DNA of 64,000 bases. Origin: Symsagittifera roscoffensis. Taxonomy: Eukaryota; Xenacoelomorpha; Acoela; Convolutidae. Of this stretch, positions 44,260 to 55,013 are shown one piece after another. The notes under the pieces are model-generated. The model ran no database searches. It was not told the origin of the DNA and worked only from the letters and a program-made list of their open reading frames with translations. The first letter of the stretch is position 1, and every line of letters begins with the position of its first letter. The stretch lies in assembly GCF_963678635.1 (NCBI RefSeq), contig NC_087068.1, positions 9,060,027 through 9,124,026 on the forward strand. The letters run 5' to 3'. Both the position numbers and the translations under genes were made by a program.

Positions 44260-45126
44260 CCATCTGGTTTTTATGTCTGTCTGGACCATTCAGGTTTAGA
44301 CTATTCACAGGACTTCTGAGTTTTCATTTTTTTCATTATTCTAGGATCGTTTTTTATCCTAAATTTTCTTCTAAATACAAAGATAGCCGTTTACATCTCA
44401 AGAAAATACAAGTGTCATTTTTTCTGAGTGGTGTGATAAAAGAGAACGAACGAAAAATTAGAGATTAGGCATATTAGACAACCATAGTTAAATAAGCAAA
44501 TTGGATAACAGTGTTTGTCGATAAATGACTTGTGAAGCAAAAAATTTCAAAAGAAAACGTTCTCTGTTTTTTTTTCTTTTTTTTGCAATTGTTTGAACTT
44601 TTGAATTCAAAGATCCAAGTTTTTGATTCCCATGAAGCGCTACAAACTCAAAAAAAACTAACTCAATTCGATTACAAGTTTTTTGAGTTATCAAGGCTTA
44701 AATTGATCATTTGTAAGCTATTAAAATAAACTAATTTAAGCCTGCTTGCTAGCTTTATTTGAGCAAAATAAGACTAAAAATCAAATCTTTTGAACCCGTG
44801 TTTTACGATACTGGGACATTTTGAAAAAAATTTATTGTCATTCAAACCACGGCTGAAAAGGTTTTAACAAGATATATCACTCAAACCATTCCGATGATTA
44901 TTTGTGATACTTGAATTCCTGTGGAAAAAAAAAACAAAACACACACGAAAACAAGTTTCCTCCCCAATTTTTCAAATGGATGGAACAGTAAAATAAGGTT
45001 CAATAAAAAGGTTATGAATTACGCAACTTTTGTCCTCTGATCTTCATTAACATATAAATTTCTTCAACCCAAAAGGACACAAAATTGGTCGGAAGAATTG
45101 ATCTCATTTAGGATTAGCGATTTTAT
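44260..45126. other. AT-rich intergenic stretch
   Basis: No gene. 44880-44965 is an inverted copy of the dispersed repeat block at 27330-27460 (core ATTCCGATGATTATT). Confidence 0.5.
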
Positions 45127-45654
45127 TGTTCAGACTTTCGATACGAAAGTAACGGAATATTTGTGCTCGGGGTGGTTTTTTTTCTTCAGGCAAATTTCGA
45201 CTTTACTAGCCATTTTTGACAGACCTTTTTTAATCATTCGAAAGCTACTAATGTCTTGAGCTTAAAATTGAAAATATATTTCAACTGTGATAAGTTTTTG
45301 TGAAGTAATGGAGGTTTAAAGATCACCATTTATGCCAATTTGGGACAATTAACGCGCGATATATTTCGCGCTATTAACTCGTAAGCGAGATTTAATCCGT
45401 CTTAGCAATCGTTCCAAATTGGTTCAAGGAAGCTTATATGCCATAATTGATTTGTTAATAGGAGCAAAATTTATCACTTATTTTTATTATGACGTGTGGG
45501 GGGATGATTTTTAAAAAAAATTTCGAATTTTAGAAAAGAAAATTTCATTTTATTTTATTACAGATTTGATTTTTTTCTATGTTATTACTGCTCCATAAAA
45601 TTTAAAAGGCAGTCGGAACATTCAGGGCCTCGCCCTGATACGAGCAGTCTTGTT
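45127..45654 (+). mobile_element. Helentron-like element, copy 5
   Basis: 528 bp, full length. Starts TGTTCAGACTTTCGATACG (one change in the terminus), has the internal palindrome and AGTCGGAACA, hairpin CAGGGC-CTC-GCCCTG, and ends AGCAGTCTTGTT. Confidence 0.8.
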
Positions 45655-45786
45655 GTTTATAGGCATGCTTAGCTTCAACGATTAACCAACAAGATAAGAA
45701 GAAAAGTAGATAAACGTATCAGCTCAAAATTATTCGAAACTTGAAATTTTGGTCCCCCATGTGGCACAACAAATATCGAAAGGAAA

Positions 45787-46000
45787 TGGTAATCTTTAAA
45801 CCCTCGTAACTTTTTGAAAAATGATCACAGGTGAAATATCGTTTCAAATTTAAGCTCAGGACAACAATACCTTTCGAATGATAAAAGAAAATTGAAAATT
45901 CCGTCAAAAATGGCTGTTTAAAAAGTCGAAATTTGTCTGAAGAAAAAAAACCCCACCCCGAGCACAAATATTCCGTTACTTTCGTATCGAATGTCGGAAA
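45787..46000 (-). mobile_element. Helentron-like element, copy 6, truncated
   Basis: Only the left ~214 bp, opposite in orientation to copy 5 and 132 bp from it. The terminal hairpin is CTTTCG-TATCGAATG, so one arm is mutated. Confidence 0.75.
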
Positions 46001-47045
46001 AATGAGTCATCTTTCGAAGGGACCTCGCCTTATTCCCTTGTGAAGGAAAAGTTTACAAGATTATAAGAAAAATAATTGGAATTTTGGTTAATCATACGTG
46101 ACTTCGCGTTGATGTGAAATGGGACCTGATATTTGCAGACCTCAATTAGAGATGCAAAGCTTGCACTAGTCTTTTAACACAAGCAAAGTCTCGGGTTCAA
46201 TTTGTTCTAAGAACTTGCGCGAGATATACTAAATTAGAACCAGGACTTGAAAGAACGAGTATTTCTCCAACCAAAATTAAAACTCAAATAGTAGAAAATC
46301 ATAAAGAATAACAAACAGCAGAACAACAAATACAAAGCTGAGGTAAAAATGTTTTTTTTTCCGCCAGAATATTACGGCTTGTCACTCAAAGTTTTTTCAC
46401 CGTCAACGTACTTTACAGCCAAATTTTTAATTCAGAGGATAAAATAAAAACAAAGGAAAAATCATATTTTCAAATAGTTTGTCGGTTCAGAAAATTTAAC
46501 GGAACGTTCTGATAAAGCAATAAAAGAAACTTACTTTAAGTCAACTTATAATTGCCTATCCTTAACAACCAACTTTAAATAAAACGTGATAAAATATTAC
46601 AATTATAAAGTGATTAAATAATAAAAATTTGAATCTTCGAATGAGCAATGTCAAAATTATGCGAACTTTCATATGTTCATTTCAAATCAGCTATTTTTTA
46701 TTTTAGTTTGTTCTGAGTTTCTGCAATTTCTCTGCAAATAATTTTCCTGTTGGTGGTATTCACTGACGGGTTTGTTGATTTTGCAAAGTTTCGCTGTCAC
46801 TTTTCGTTACCCAAAGTCACAACATTCCATTTTGCACTGCCTAGAGATAGTTTCTTTTGCAATCAAATCATATATGCTCATACGTATTCTAATTTGGATT
46901 ACTATTTAGGGAGATATTTTACACCTATGCTATTATTTTGCAATCTAAACAATTGGGTTGGGTAATTGCCTAAGGGTAAAATTGAATAAGGGCTTTGACT
47001 TTCAAATGAGAAACTAAATTTAAAATTTGAACCAAACAAATGGGT
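46001..47045. other. AT-rich intergenic stretch, no gene seen
   Basis: Short ORFs only; no repeat ends or RNA genes recognised. Confidence 0.5.
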
Positions 47046-47440
47046 ACGCCAATAGAGGCGTTTATATAGAGAACAGTTACGCTAAGAGAGCAGCTGGATG
47101 ATTCTCAGCAAGTTAGCAACAGAATCTGAGGAAGCTGGGAGAAGCAAGTCCACCTAAATGACTCTGGTTCTCAGTTAGGTGAGCAAAATGGAATATGTGC
47201 CTCAGTTGAATTGAATTGAACCGACTCGAGGTTAGATTTCGTGTAGCTGCAACTGGATTTGTTGCTGAGAGAACAGTTGATAGTCGATTAGTTAGTAGAT
47301 TAGTAGTGATTCGGGGTCAGATACCGGGTTGGATTAGTTGCTTCACTGAAATGGATTGTCGGAGTTGGCGAGTATGGGATTTGAGTCAAGAAAAGATTGA
47401 TGAGCTATTTAAATGACATAGCGAATAAATATAGAGCATT
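47046..47440 (+). other. GC-richer island, LTR-like or terminal exon
   Basis: Higher GC than its flanks, with TATATAGAG near 47062, a 66-codon frame 47216-47416 (ending WDLSQEKIDELFK) and AATAAA at ~47426 just after the stop. Promoter, short frame and polyadenylation signal in ~370 bp suit a solo LTR, or the last exon of a gene. No second copy was found in the window, so neither can be proved. Confidence 0.3.
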
Positions 47441-48026
47441 TGCTTGCAAATCAGTTTAATCTTCCGAGCTGCCTTTTTTGTGGAAGCAGTATAGTAATTA
47501 GTTGATATATTACGTGCCTTGTTAAGTACATTTGCTTTCCGGATGTAGTATTTACCTTTTCCGGCCAAGTTTTGCTGAACTAATTAGTGCAAAAGGACCC
47601 TAAAAAGAGCTGAAAAAACCACTGGGGAAGTTGCGGAACCCTTTGATCAGACGATTTAATCTAGCATCAACATAATTTTTCAGGATTATGAATAATGTCG
47701 TTCCATAGTGTCCCCATGCAACAGATCGGTATAAAGGGAAGAATATTTGCAGTGACTCGGAGCTGTAATCTTTCAGTTCGAGAAAAATCCTTGAACTCCT
47801 TGAAGGCAAAATTGCGGTGAGAATGAACGCACAGCTTGGTGCAGATAGCCAGTGAGTTTTAAGATACAAACTTTAAAATATATGCTAGAAATCAACTTGA
47901 TATCTTGTCAAAAGTTATCAGCAGCAGTGCCCAATCAGCTTCAAGAGATAATTCTTTTAACTGGAGGCAGCTATAGGCAAAAAAGAGACCTGCAGCCAGG
48001 TACAGGAGAATTTGATCCTTTAATAG

Positions 48027-48620
48027 CCGAGGGTTCACCAAAAATTCTAGTCATCAAAGTTTCTTATATGGAAAATGCAAGAAGACACTTTTCACGCAAT
48101 TCCATAAATTGCATGACAGGGTATATGCTTGGTGATTTTTCATATATGGAAACTGTATGACTAGCATTTTTCTTTTGTCCAATAAATTGCACTTTTTTCT
48201 AAATTTAATTTCTCAACTTTTTTGGGTTTTGTTTCTTAACGAATCACAAGTAGTAAGGACCTTGGTTTCTCAAAAGCAGAGTCATCCAAGCTTTGATTGT
48301 CTCGCAATAACAGTGCATCGGAAACGGCCTGAATTGTCTTAGTTTTGTCTCAAACAAACATATTATGAAAGTATCAAACTTGTAAATTTTGGCAAACATT
48401 TTCAAAAGTTATTTAAAAAAAACGGAGAATTTTTTTAAATATGCGCTGATGGAGGCATGCAAAAGCGTGCGATACAAAATAACTATGCGTTTTAAGCGTT
48501 TCTGAAAAAAATCATCCTGTGAAAAGGAAAAAAAACATTTTGGGTATCCAGGACTACGTTATGCACACAAAAACTAACTTTTCCAAGCAAAAAAAAAATT
48601 TTTTAAATAGTTTATCGAAG
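48027..48620 (-). mobile_element. diverged copy of the palindromic DNA transposon
   Basis: Begins CCGAGGGTTCACC (compare CCCGGGTTGACC), followed by TAGTCAT, a nested CATATATGG...TGTATGACTAGCA end motif at ~48140-48175, and farther in TATCCAGGACTACGTTAT, which is the reverse of 18818-18840. The right boundary is approximate. Confidence 0.55.
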
Positions 48621-49624
48621 TACAAAATTTGTTTTCCGATTGAAAAAAACTTTTGAGCCAACTGTGATACAATTTAGAGAAGTTTTAGCATAAAAAAGTA
48701 TGCAGATGAAAATGAGATCATTTTTAGCATTAAAAAAAAGACCGAATTGGATTAACTTAAAATCGTTTATATTTGGTCTTAAGGCCCAGCTGAAAAAGTT
48801 GATCTAAACTGATTTCAAAACTACTCATTTAGATTATGTAGGTTTTTTTGCTTTTAGGGGGATTTAAATCAATTTTGTTCGAATTTTTCGATATCGTCAG
48901 TTTTGAGTTTGTGTTGCATTCATTTATAGCCAATCGCTTTTAATTTTACATCCATAGATTGTGGTAGCATAATAAAAAAGACCAAAAAAAATTTCAAAAA
49001 TTTTGAATGATTTAATTGGCCATCTGATTCTTATCGACCATTTTTTTTTATTTGTTACAAAAGATTTTGCTCAAAATTTGGCCTTAATTGATTATTAACT
49101 ACGACTTGATAGAATATTTTTGAGACCAAAATCTGACTTCTATTGACCAATTACTTGGGTCGTTAACAAAGTCGCTTATCTAAGTTGATATTTTTTACGA
49201 TTTAATTGCGCTTTAAAAGTTTTTTAGCTCAAAATTTGATTTTTATTCAGCATTTTTGATTTGTTACATAGATTTGTGCTTACTTCAATCCGAATTTGTT
49301 AGACACTGAAATCCATCTGCTCAGGGTTTTTTAAAATAGATTTAAATAGATTTTGACAAGATTTGGATGTACTTTAGTGAATGAGAAAATCCATCCAAAT
49401 CGAATCAAATTGATCCTAAATTTTAAGAAAGATCAATTTAAGTTGATTTAAAATCTATTTCAGTTTCACAATGTACCTTTCAATTGATTTGGATTCATTT
49501 AAAATCGATTAAAAACCAATTTAAATTGACCCGAAACCAATTATGTCGGTGCGGTTACTCTCAACTTTTAACAAATAAAACTGATCACTGAGCATCACTA
49601 CTTCGCTATTGAAAGGGTAATCAA

Positions 49625-50311
49625 TTAACTGTTCACGAATTGATATTTCCCAACCTCTGTTGTAGTTGACCTCTGTAGTAGTTGACCTCTGTAGTAGTTG
49701 ACCTCTGTAGTTGACCTCTGTAGTAGTTGACCTCTGTAGTAGACCTCTGTAGTTGACCTCTGTAGTAGTTGACCTTTGTTAGAGTGCTGGGCACCATATC
49801 GGCTTAGGTCTGGTTGGTTTGGAAACCTTCTACTTTTAGGTTTGTACTCTTTGCTTTTTTGTTTAAAATCTGCAGACTGCTGATCAAAGTTTCGGGTTTC
49901 CTGGGGTGCGGGTTTACAAAATTGTCGGAACCCCAAACTGGTTCTTGTAAGTTTGGGTGCATAGTATTGTGAAACAAGTCATGATGGGCGTTGACAACGA
50001 AAGTTGATTTTTTAAACTTGTTTGGGTCGTGAAGGCTTGTGTGATGAAATCCGTTGCACTCTTGACAACGGTTGTTTGAGACACAAGTAGTTCGGAGGTG
50101 ATGAGGGCTTAAGCAGTTAACACAAAGTTCAAGTTGTTTTACGATGTTGTAGCGTTGAGGTGGCGTAGAAGAACTGTACTGTGGGCATTGCATGATGTTA
50201 TGTTCGTTCTTACAAGAAGGGCATTGCTTGCGCTTTATTCTGTATTGGTTGAAATTCTCAGGTCCAATTGTTTTGGAAGCCTGTGGATTGCTTGATATAA
50301 CGTTTGAGGAA
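49625..50311 (-). pseudogene. partial BEL/Pao gag in duplication unit 1
   Basis: The 3' quarter of the gag at 51933-55005, cut at its 5' side by the duplication junction. It retains the second part of the zinc-finger region (LCVNCLSPHH; CQECNGFHH). The slippery heptamer is changed: T-GTA-AAC in place of T-TTA-AAC. It cannot be expressed on its own unless transcription enters from unit 2. Confidence 0.8.
49653..49780. repeat. minisatellite in gag tail, unit 1
   Basis: Tandem 9-15 bp units of the type TTGACCTCTGTAGTAG. On the minus strand it encodes runs of LLQRSTTEV and YYRGQ. Confidence 0.85.
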
Positions 50312-50335
50312 CAGGAGAATTTGATCCTTTAATAG

Positions 50336-50928
50336 CCGAGGGTTCACCAAAAATTCTAGTCATCAAAGTTTCTTATATGGAAAATGCAAGAAGACACTTT
50401 TCACGCAATTCCATAAATTGCATGACAGGGTATATGCTTAGTGATTTTTCATATATGGAAACTGTATGACTAGCATTTTTCTTTTGTCCAATAAATTGCA
50501 CTTTTTTCTAAATTTAATTTTTCAACTTTTTTGGGTTTTGTTTCTTAACGAATCACAAGTAGTAAGGACCTTGGTTTCTCAAAAGCAGAGTCATCCAAGC
50601 TTTGATTGTCTCGCAATAACAGTGCATCGGAAACGGCCTGAATTGTCTTAGTTTTGTCTCAAACAAACATATTATGAAAGTATCAAACTTGTAAATTTTG
50701 GCAAACATTTTCAAAAGTTATTTAAAAAAAACGGAGAATTTTTTTAAATATGCGCTGATGGAGGCATGCAAAAGCGTGCGATACAAAATAACTATGCGTT
50801 TTAAGCGTTTCTGAAAAAATCATCCTGTGAAAAGGAAAAAAAACATTTTGGGTATCCAGGACTACGTTATGCACACAAAAACTAACTTTTCCAAGCAAAA
50901 AAAAAATTTTTTAAATAGTTTATCGAAG
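50336..50928 (-). mobile_element. same transposon copy in duplication unit 2
   Basis: Duplicate of 48027-48620 created by the tandem duplication; it does not represent an independent insertion. Confidence 0.55.
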
Positions 50929-51960
50929 TACAAAATTTGTTTTCCGATTGAAAAAAACTTTTGAGCCAACTGTGATACAATTTAGAGAAGTTTTAGCATA
51001 AAAAAGTATGCAGATGAAAATGAGATCATTTTTAGCATTAAAAAAAAGACCGAATTGGATTAACTTAAAATCGTTTATATTTGGTCTTAAGGCCCAGCTG
51101 AAAAAGTTGATCTAAACTGATTTCAAAACTACTCATTTAGATTATGTAGGTTTTTTTGCTTTTAGGGGGATTTAAATCAATTTTGTTCGAATTTTTCGAT
51201 ATCGTCAGTTTTGAGTTTGTGTTGCATTCATTTATAGCCAATCGCTTTTAATTTTACATCCATAGATTGTGGTAGCATAATAAAAAAGACCAAAAAAAAT
51301 TTCAAAAATTTTGAATGATTTAATTGGCCATCTGATTCTTATCGACCATTTTTTTTTATTTGTTACAAAAGATTTTGCTCAAAATTTGGCCTTAATTGAT
51401 TATTAACTACGACTTGATAGAATATTTTTGAGACCAAAATCTGACTTCTATTGACCAATTACTTGGGTCGTTAACAAAGTCGCTTATCTAAGTTGATATT
51501 TTTTACGATTTAATTGCGCTTTAAAAGTTTTTTAGCTTAAAATTTGATTTTTATTCAGCATTTTTGATTTGTTACATAGATTTGTGCTTACTTCAATCCG
51601 AATTTGTTAGACACTGAAATCCATCTGCTCAGGGTTTTTTAAAATAGATTTAAATAGATTTTGACAAGATTTGGATGTACTTTAGTGAATGAGAAAATCC
51701 ATCCAAATCGAATCAAATTGATCCTAAATTTTAAGAAAGATCAATTTAAGTTGATTTAAAATCTATTTCAGTTTCACAATGTACCTTTCAATTGATTTGG
51801 ATTCATTTAAAATCGATTAAAAACCAATTTAAATTGACCCGAAACCAATTATGTCGGTGCGGTTACTCTCAACTTTTAACAAATAAAACTGATCACTGAG
51901 CATCACTACTTCGCTATTGAAAGGGTAATCAATTAACTGTTCACGAATTGATATTTCCCA

Positions 51961-52088
51961 ACCTCTGTTGTAGTTGACCTCTGTAGTAGTTGACCTCTGT
52001 AGTAGTTGACCTCTGTAGTTGACCTCTGTAGTAGTTGATCTCTGTAGTAGACCTCTGTAGTTGACCTCTGTAGTAGTTGACCTTTGTT
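51961..52088. repeat. minisatellite in gag tail, unit 2
   Basis: Same array as 49653-49780 with one visible C-to-T difference (GTTGATCTC). Confidence 0.85.
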
Positions 52089-52219
52089 AGAGTGCTGGGC
52101 ACCATATCGGCTTAGGTCTGGTTGGTTTGGAAACCTTCTACTTTTAGGTTTGTACTCTTTGCTTTTTTGTTTAAAATCTGCAGACTGCTGATCAAAGTTT
52201 CGGGTTTCCTGGGGTGCGG

Positions 52220-52226
52220 GTTTAAA
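52220..52226 (-). promoter_or_regulatory. possible -1 frameshift heptamer in BEL/Pao gag
   Basis: On the minus strand T-TTA-AAC is in register with the 587-codon gag frame. The 0 frame ends 36 codons later at 52112; the -1 frame continues to 51933. The same heptamer is used by the gypsy-class element at 6813. Confidence 0.55.
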
Positions 52227-55013
52227 AAATTGTCGGAACCCCAAACTGGTTCTTGTAAGTTTGGGTGCATAGTATTGTGAAACAAGTCATGATGGGCGTT
52301 GACAACGAAAGTTGATTTTTTAAACTTGTTTGGGTCGTGAAGGCTTGTGTGATGAAATCCGTTGCACTCTTGACAACGGTTGTTTGAGACACAAGTAGTT
52401 CGGAGGTGATGAGGGCTTAAGCAGTTAACACAAAGTTCAAGTTGTTTTACGATGTTGTAGCGTTGAGGTGGCGTAGAAGAACTGTACTGTGGGCATTGCA
52501 TGATGTTATGTTCGTTCTTACAAGAAGGGCATTGCTTGCGCTTTATTCTGTATTGGTTGAAATTCTCAGGTCCAATTGTTTTGGAAGCCTGTGGATTGCT
52601 TGATATAACGTTTGAGGAACAGGGCGCTAGAGCATTGCTGCTAAATGTTGACGGTTCTGCATTGTTGAAGGATGGAAATTGATTGTGAAGTTTGTCGTAG
52701 GTCTTCGCATTCACTTCTAGCCAATTTTGTAAGTGTTGGACATCTGTGTCCTGTATGTCGTTTCGCACGGTGTATTCCGTCCATTTAAGAAGCAAATCTT
52801 GTGGGACTTTACTTTTGACAATCTTTGTCAAAGTAGAAGAATTCAAATCTGCATTAAAATTAAGATTTTTGAAGGTTTGCACCATTTGTTTCAGGAAGGC
52901 GGCAAAAGAAACAAAAGAATGACTGCTTTTGATGGCTGCTGGCCATTTTTCTAATTGTTTTATATACGCATTGACGACAATAAATGTATCGCCAAAACGT
53001 GATTTAAGATTCTCTAGCGCTGGTTTATAGAAGACTGGATTGCATGAGTAGCCTTTGATTAGCTCTTTCGCCTTGCCAGTCACGGCGTTTTGTAGGTAGG
53101 TAATTCTGTGTGTATCGCTGATGGTTGTATTGCTATCAACAGTGGCATTGAACATGTTCAACCAGTCATGGAAAGCCAGAGGATTACTATCAAATGATGG
53201 AATTTGAATTGGTGGTAACTTGACTGTGGTTTCGAAGTCAATTTTGTCTCTTTTATCTCGATTTATGTCAAAATAGGTGGTAAGTTGAGGAAAATTGCTG
53301 ACTTGCCCTTCAAACTCTGGTAATGTTGTTTGTGGCGGAACGGTTCGAATCAGAGATGGTTGGAGAAAATAGTTTGCAGATTGGTGAGGGTTGCTTCTTT
53401 GCTCTCTATTATCTGGTAGAAAAGCGTTATTACAACTTGGTCCAGAAGCTATCGACGCGGCGTTGATCCTTGTCTGTTGATGCATGCTGAATGTTGGTTG
53501 CATATAAGGATGCAGTTTGGGTTGTGGGAAAGTTGATGCCTCCGGTACTAAAGAAACCGGATTCATATGAACTATTGGTTGCCATGAAGGTTGCGTTGAT
53601 ATGACTGAGTTAATTTGTGGGGTACTTTGATACGGAAATGTAGAGGTTGTTTGCGTCAAGGGATATCTGAATGTTAAATCCGAGGTTTTGGTTGTCGTTG
53701 TAGTGATGAGGTTTAGATCGATATCTTTCGAGATCTGATGAGAATATCCGCTACCGTTGAAATTGTTTGGAAAAACATGAAAGTTTAATGCCTGTTTTTC
53801 TAAATTGTAAGTTGGACAAAAGGCTTCAGTTGATACTGACGGATGTCCTTGAGTTCGCATTACAGGAGTTTGCACTATACAAGAGGATGCCGCTATATGT
53901 TTTTCTGAATGAAAAACATTTATAGTTTGGTTGTTGGGGTTGTATAGCCTGTAGGAACCTTGATCTGTGTAAGAGTTTGTTTGTTCTCCAGTTTGCTGTT
54001 TCTAGCTCGGTAACTTATGGTGTGAACTTGTTCAGTTGAACGTATCTGCTGATGAGATTGGAAAACTTGTTCTTGTGGAAAACTGAAGGTGCTTGTTGTG
54101 AGATGGGTTCTGAGATCGATATTGTCGCTAGGCTGCTCGTGTAGTCCCGGTTGCATTAGGTGATGAGGTTGCGGAATTGTAAAAGCAAACGATGGGCTTT
54201 GCAACCCTGCTGTTTGGACTGTGCTGTTTGCTGTATTGGGCTGCTGTTGGTTGTAGACTACAGTTTACGAACTTACATCGTCGTCGATCTCGATTGTGGT
54301 ATCCGTACTCAGCTGAGCACCTGCATCTCCGAAGTTATTGACAATCATTGGTTTGTATTGCTGGCATTGAGAAAAAGCGTTGTTGTTCACAAACGACGGG
54401 GGATGAGGGCTGCTGTCAAAAATTCTTGTCTCTGTGACAACATCTTGTCTGTTTGTCGGAAGTTCGTTGCTTTCGGAATAGTTGTGGGTTATTACCGAGC
54501 TCATATTAGGTTGAGAATGTCTTGGACGATGATGTAAGTTGTTGTATCCGCAGTTTGGGTCGTAAAGTTGTAAAAGTTGGCTTGTTTCTGCTCGCCGATC
54601 GTCTGGAAGTGATTAGCTTGTTTCTGCTCGATGATTGTCTGTAATTGATGATGGGGCCATGGCGGCGTGCGCGTTGTCTGATTTCGCTTTTCTTCTCTCG
54701 AAGTCGTGGATAAGTTGCGCGTTGTATTGAGTTAGTGAATCGTTATTGTTGATGTCACTCTGTAGTTGTAAGAGGCGTACTGCAATATCTGTAGCTGTTG
54801 CCGTGACAAACTTAGTTTGTTCGGGCGATCCGGTATCTATGATTTCCGCTGACAATTGATTCAGTTCCTGCAGTCTGGATTCTGCTGCTCCCACTAACGA
54901 ACTCAAAGAACGAGTTGATTTTACTGAGCAGAGTTTTTTCTCCAAGAAGTCGAGAGATCCATTGAGCTGCATTTGGCAAATGCGAAATCTGTTCCACGCT
55001 GACATTGTTTTTG

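Larger units (their letters stand above)
48003..50311. repeat. recent tandem duplication, unit 1
   Basis: 2,309 bp nearly identical to 50312-52619. I see about six differences. The junction shows the short shared motif ACAGG at both breakpoints. The unit contains the palindromic transposon copy, a TTTAAAT/AATTGAT-rich AT stretch (48780-49560), a minisatellite and the 3' part of the BEL/Pao gag. Confidence 0.92.
50312..52619. repeat. recent tandem duplication, unit 2
   Basis: Second copy, which is continuous at its right end with the rest of the BEL/Pao gag and is therefore the original in that respect. One base shorter than unit 1 because of an A-run difference near 50815. Confidence 0.92.
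51933..55005 (-). pseudogene. gag: BEL/Pao-type gag, minus strand
   Basis: Structural protein of a BEL/Pao LTR retrotransposon. From the ATG at 55005 the frame reads an N-terminal coiled region (QELNQLSAEII) to a TAA at 54613, where the neighbouring repeat has CAA, so a C-to-T nonsense change. The same frame goes on with a stop at 54265-54267 to 53920. It then shifts by one into a 587-codon open frame, 53875-52112. That frame has the Pao gag core (LPPIQIPSFDSNPLAFHDWL; YLQNAVTGKAKELI; LKSRFGD) and the typical Cys/His array (CPSCKNEHNIMQC, LCVNCLSPHHLRTTC, CQECNGFHHTSLH). At 52226-52220 a TTTAAAC heptamer would move ribosomes to the -1 frame, which is open to 51933 through the minisatellite. 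No protease, RT or integrase follows, so the element is truncated. No LTR was found. Confidence 0.85.

Noticed and set aside
47216-47416. 66-codon ORF as a host gene.
   Set aside because: It may belong to a solo LTR or a last exon; there are no neighbours or domain to call it a gene, so it is listed only as an island.
54228-54273. A 46-nt GT...AG stretch in the BEL/Pao gag that would be a very short intron removing a stop.
   Set aside because: Its length is not a multiple of three, and removing it moves the reading into a frame that soon stops, while the unspliced frame continues open after the stop. A point nonsense mutation is simpler.
52112-55005. Domesticated gag gene.
   Set aside because: The 587-codon open frame is tempting, but upstream nonsense changes, a frame change and loss of pol fit ordinary decay; no selection can be judged here.
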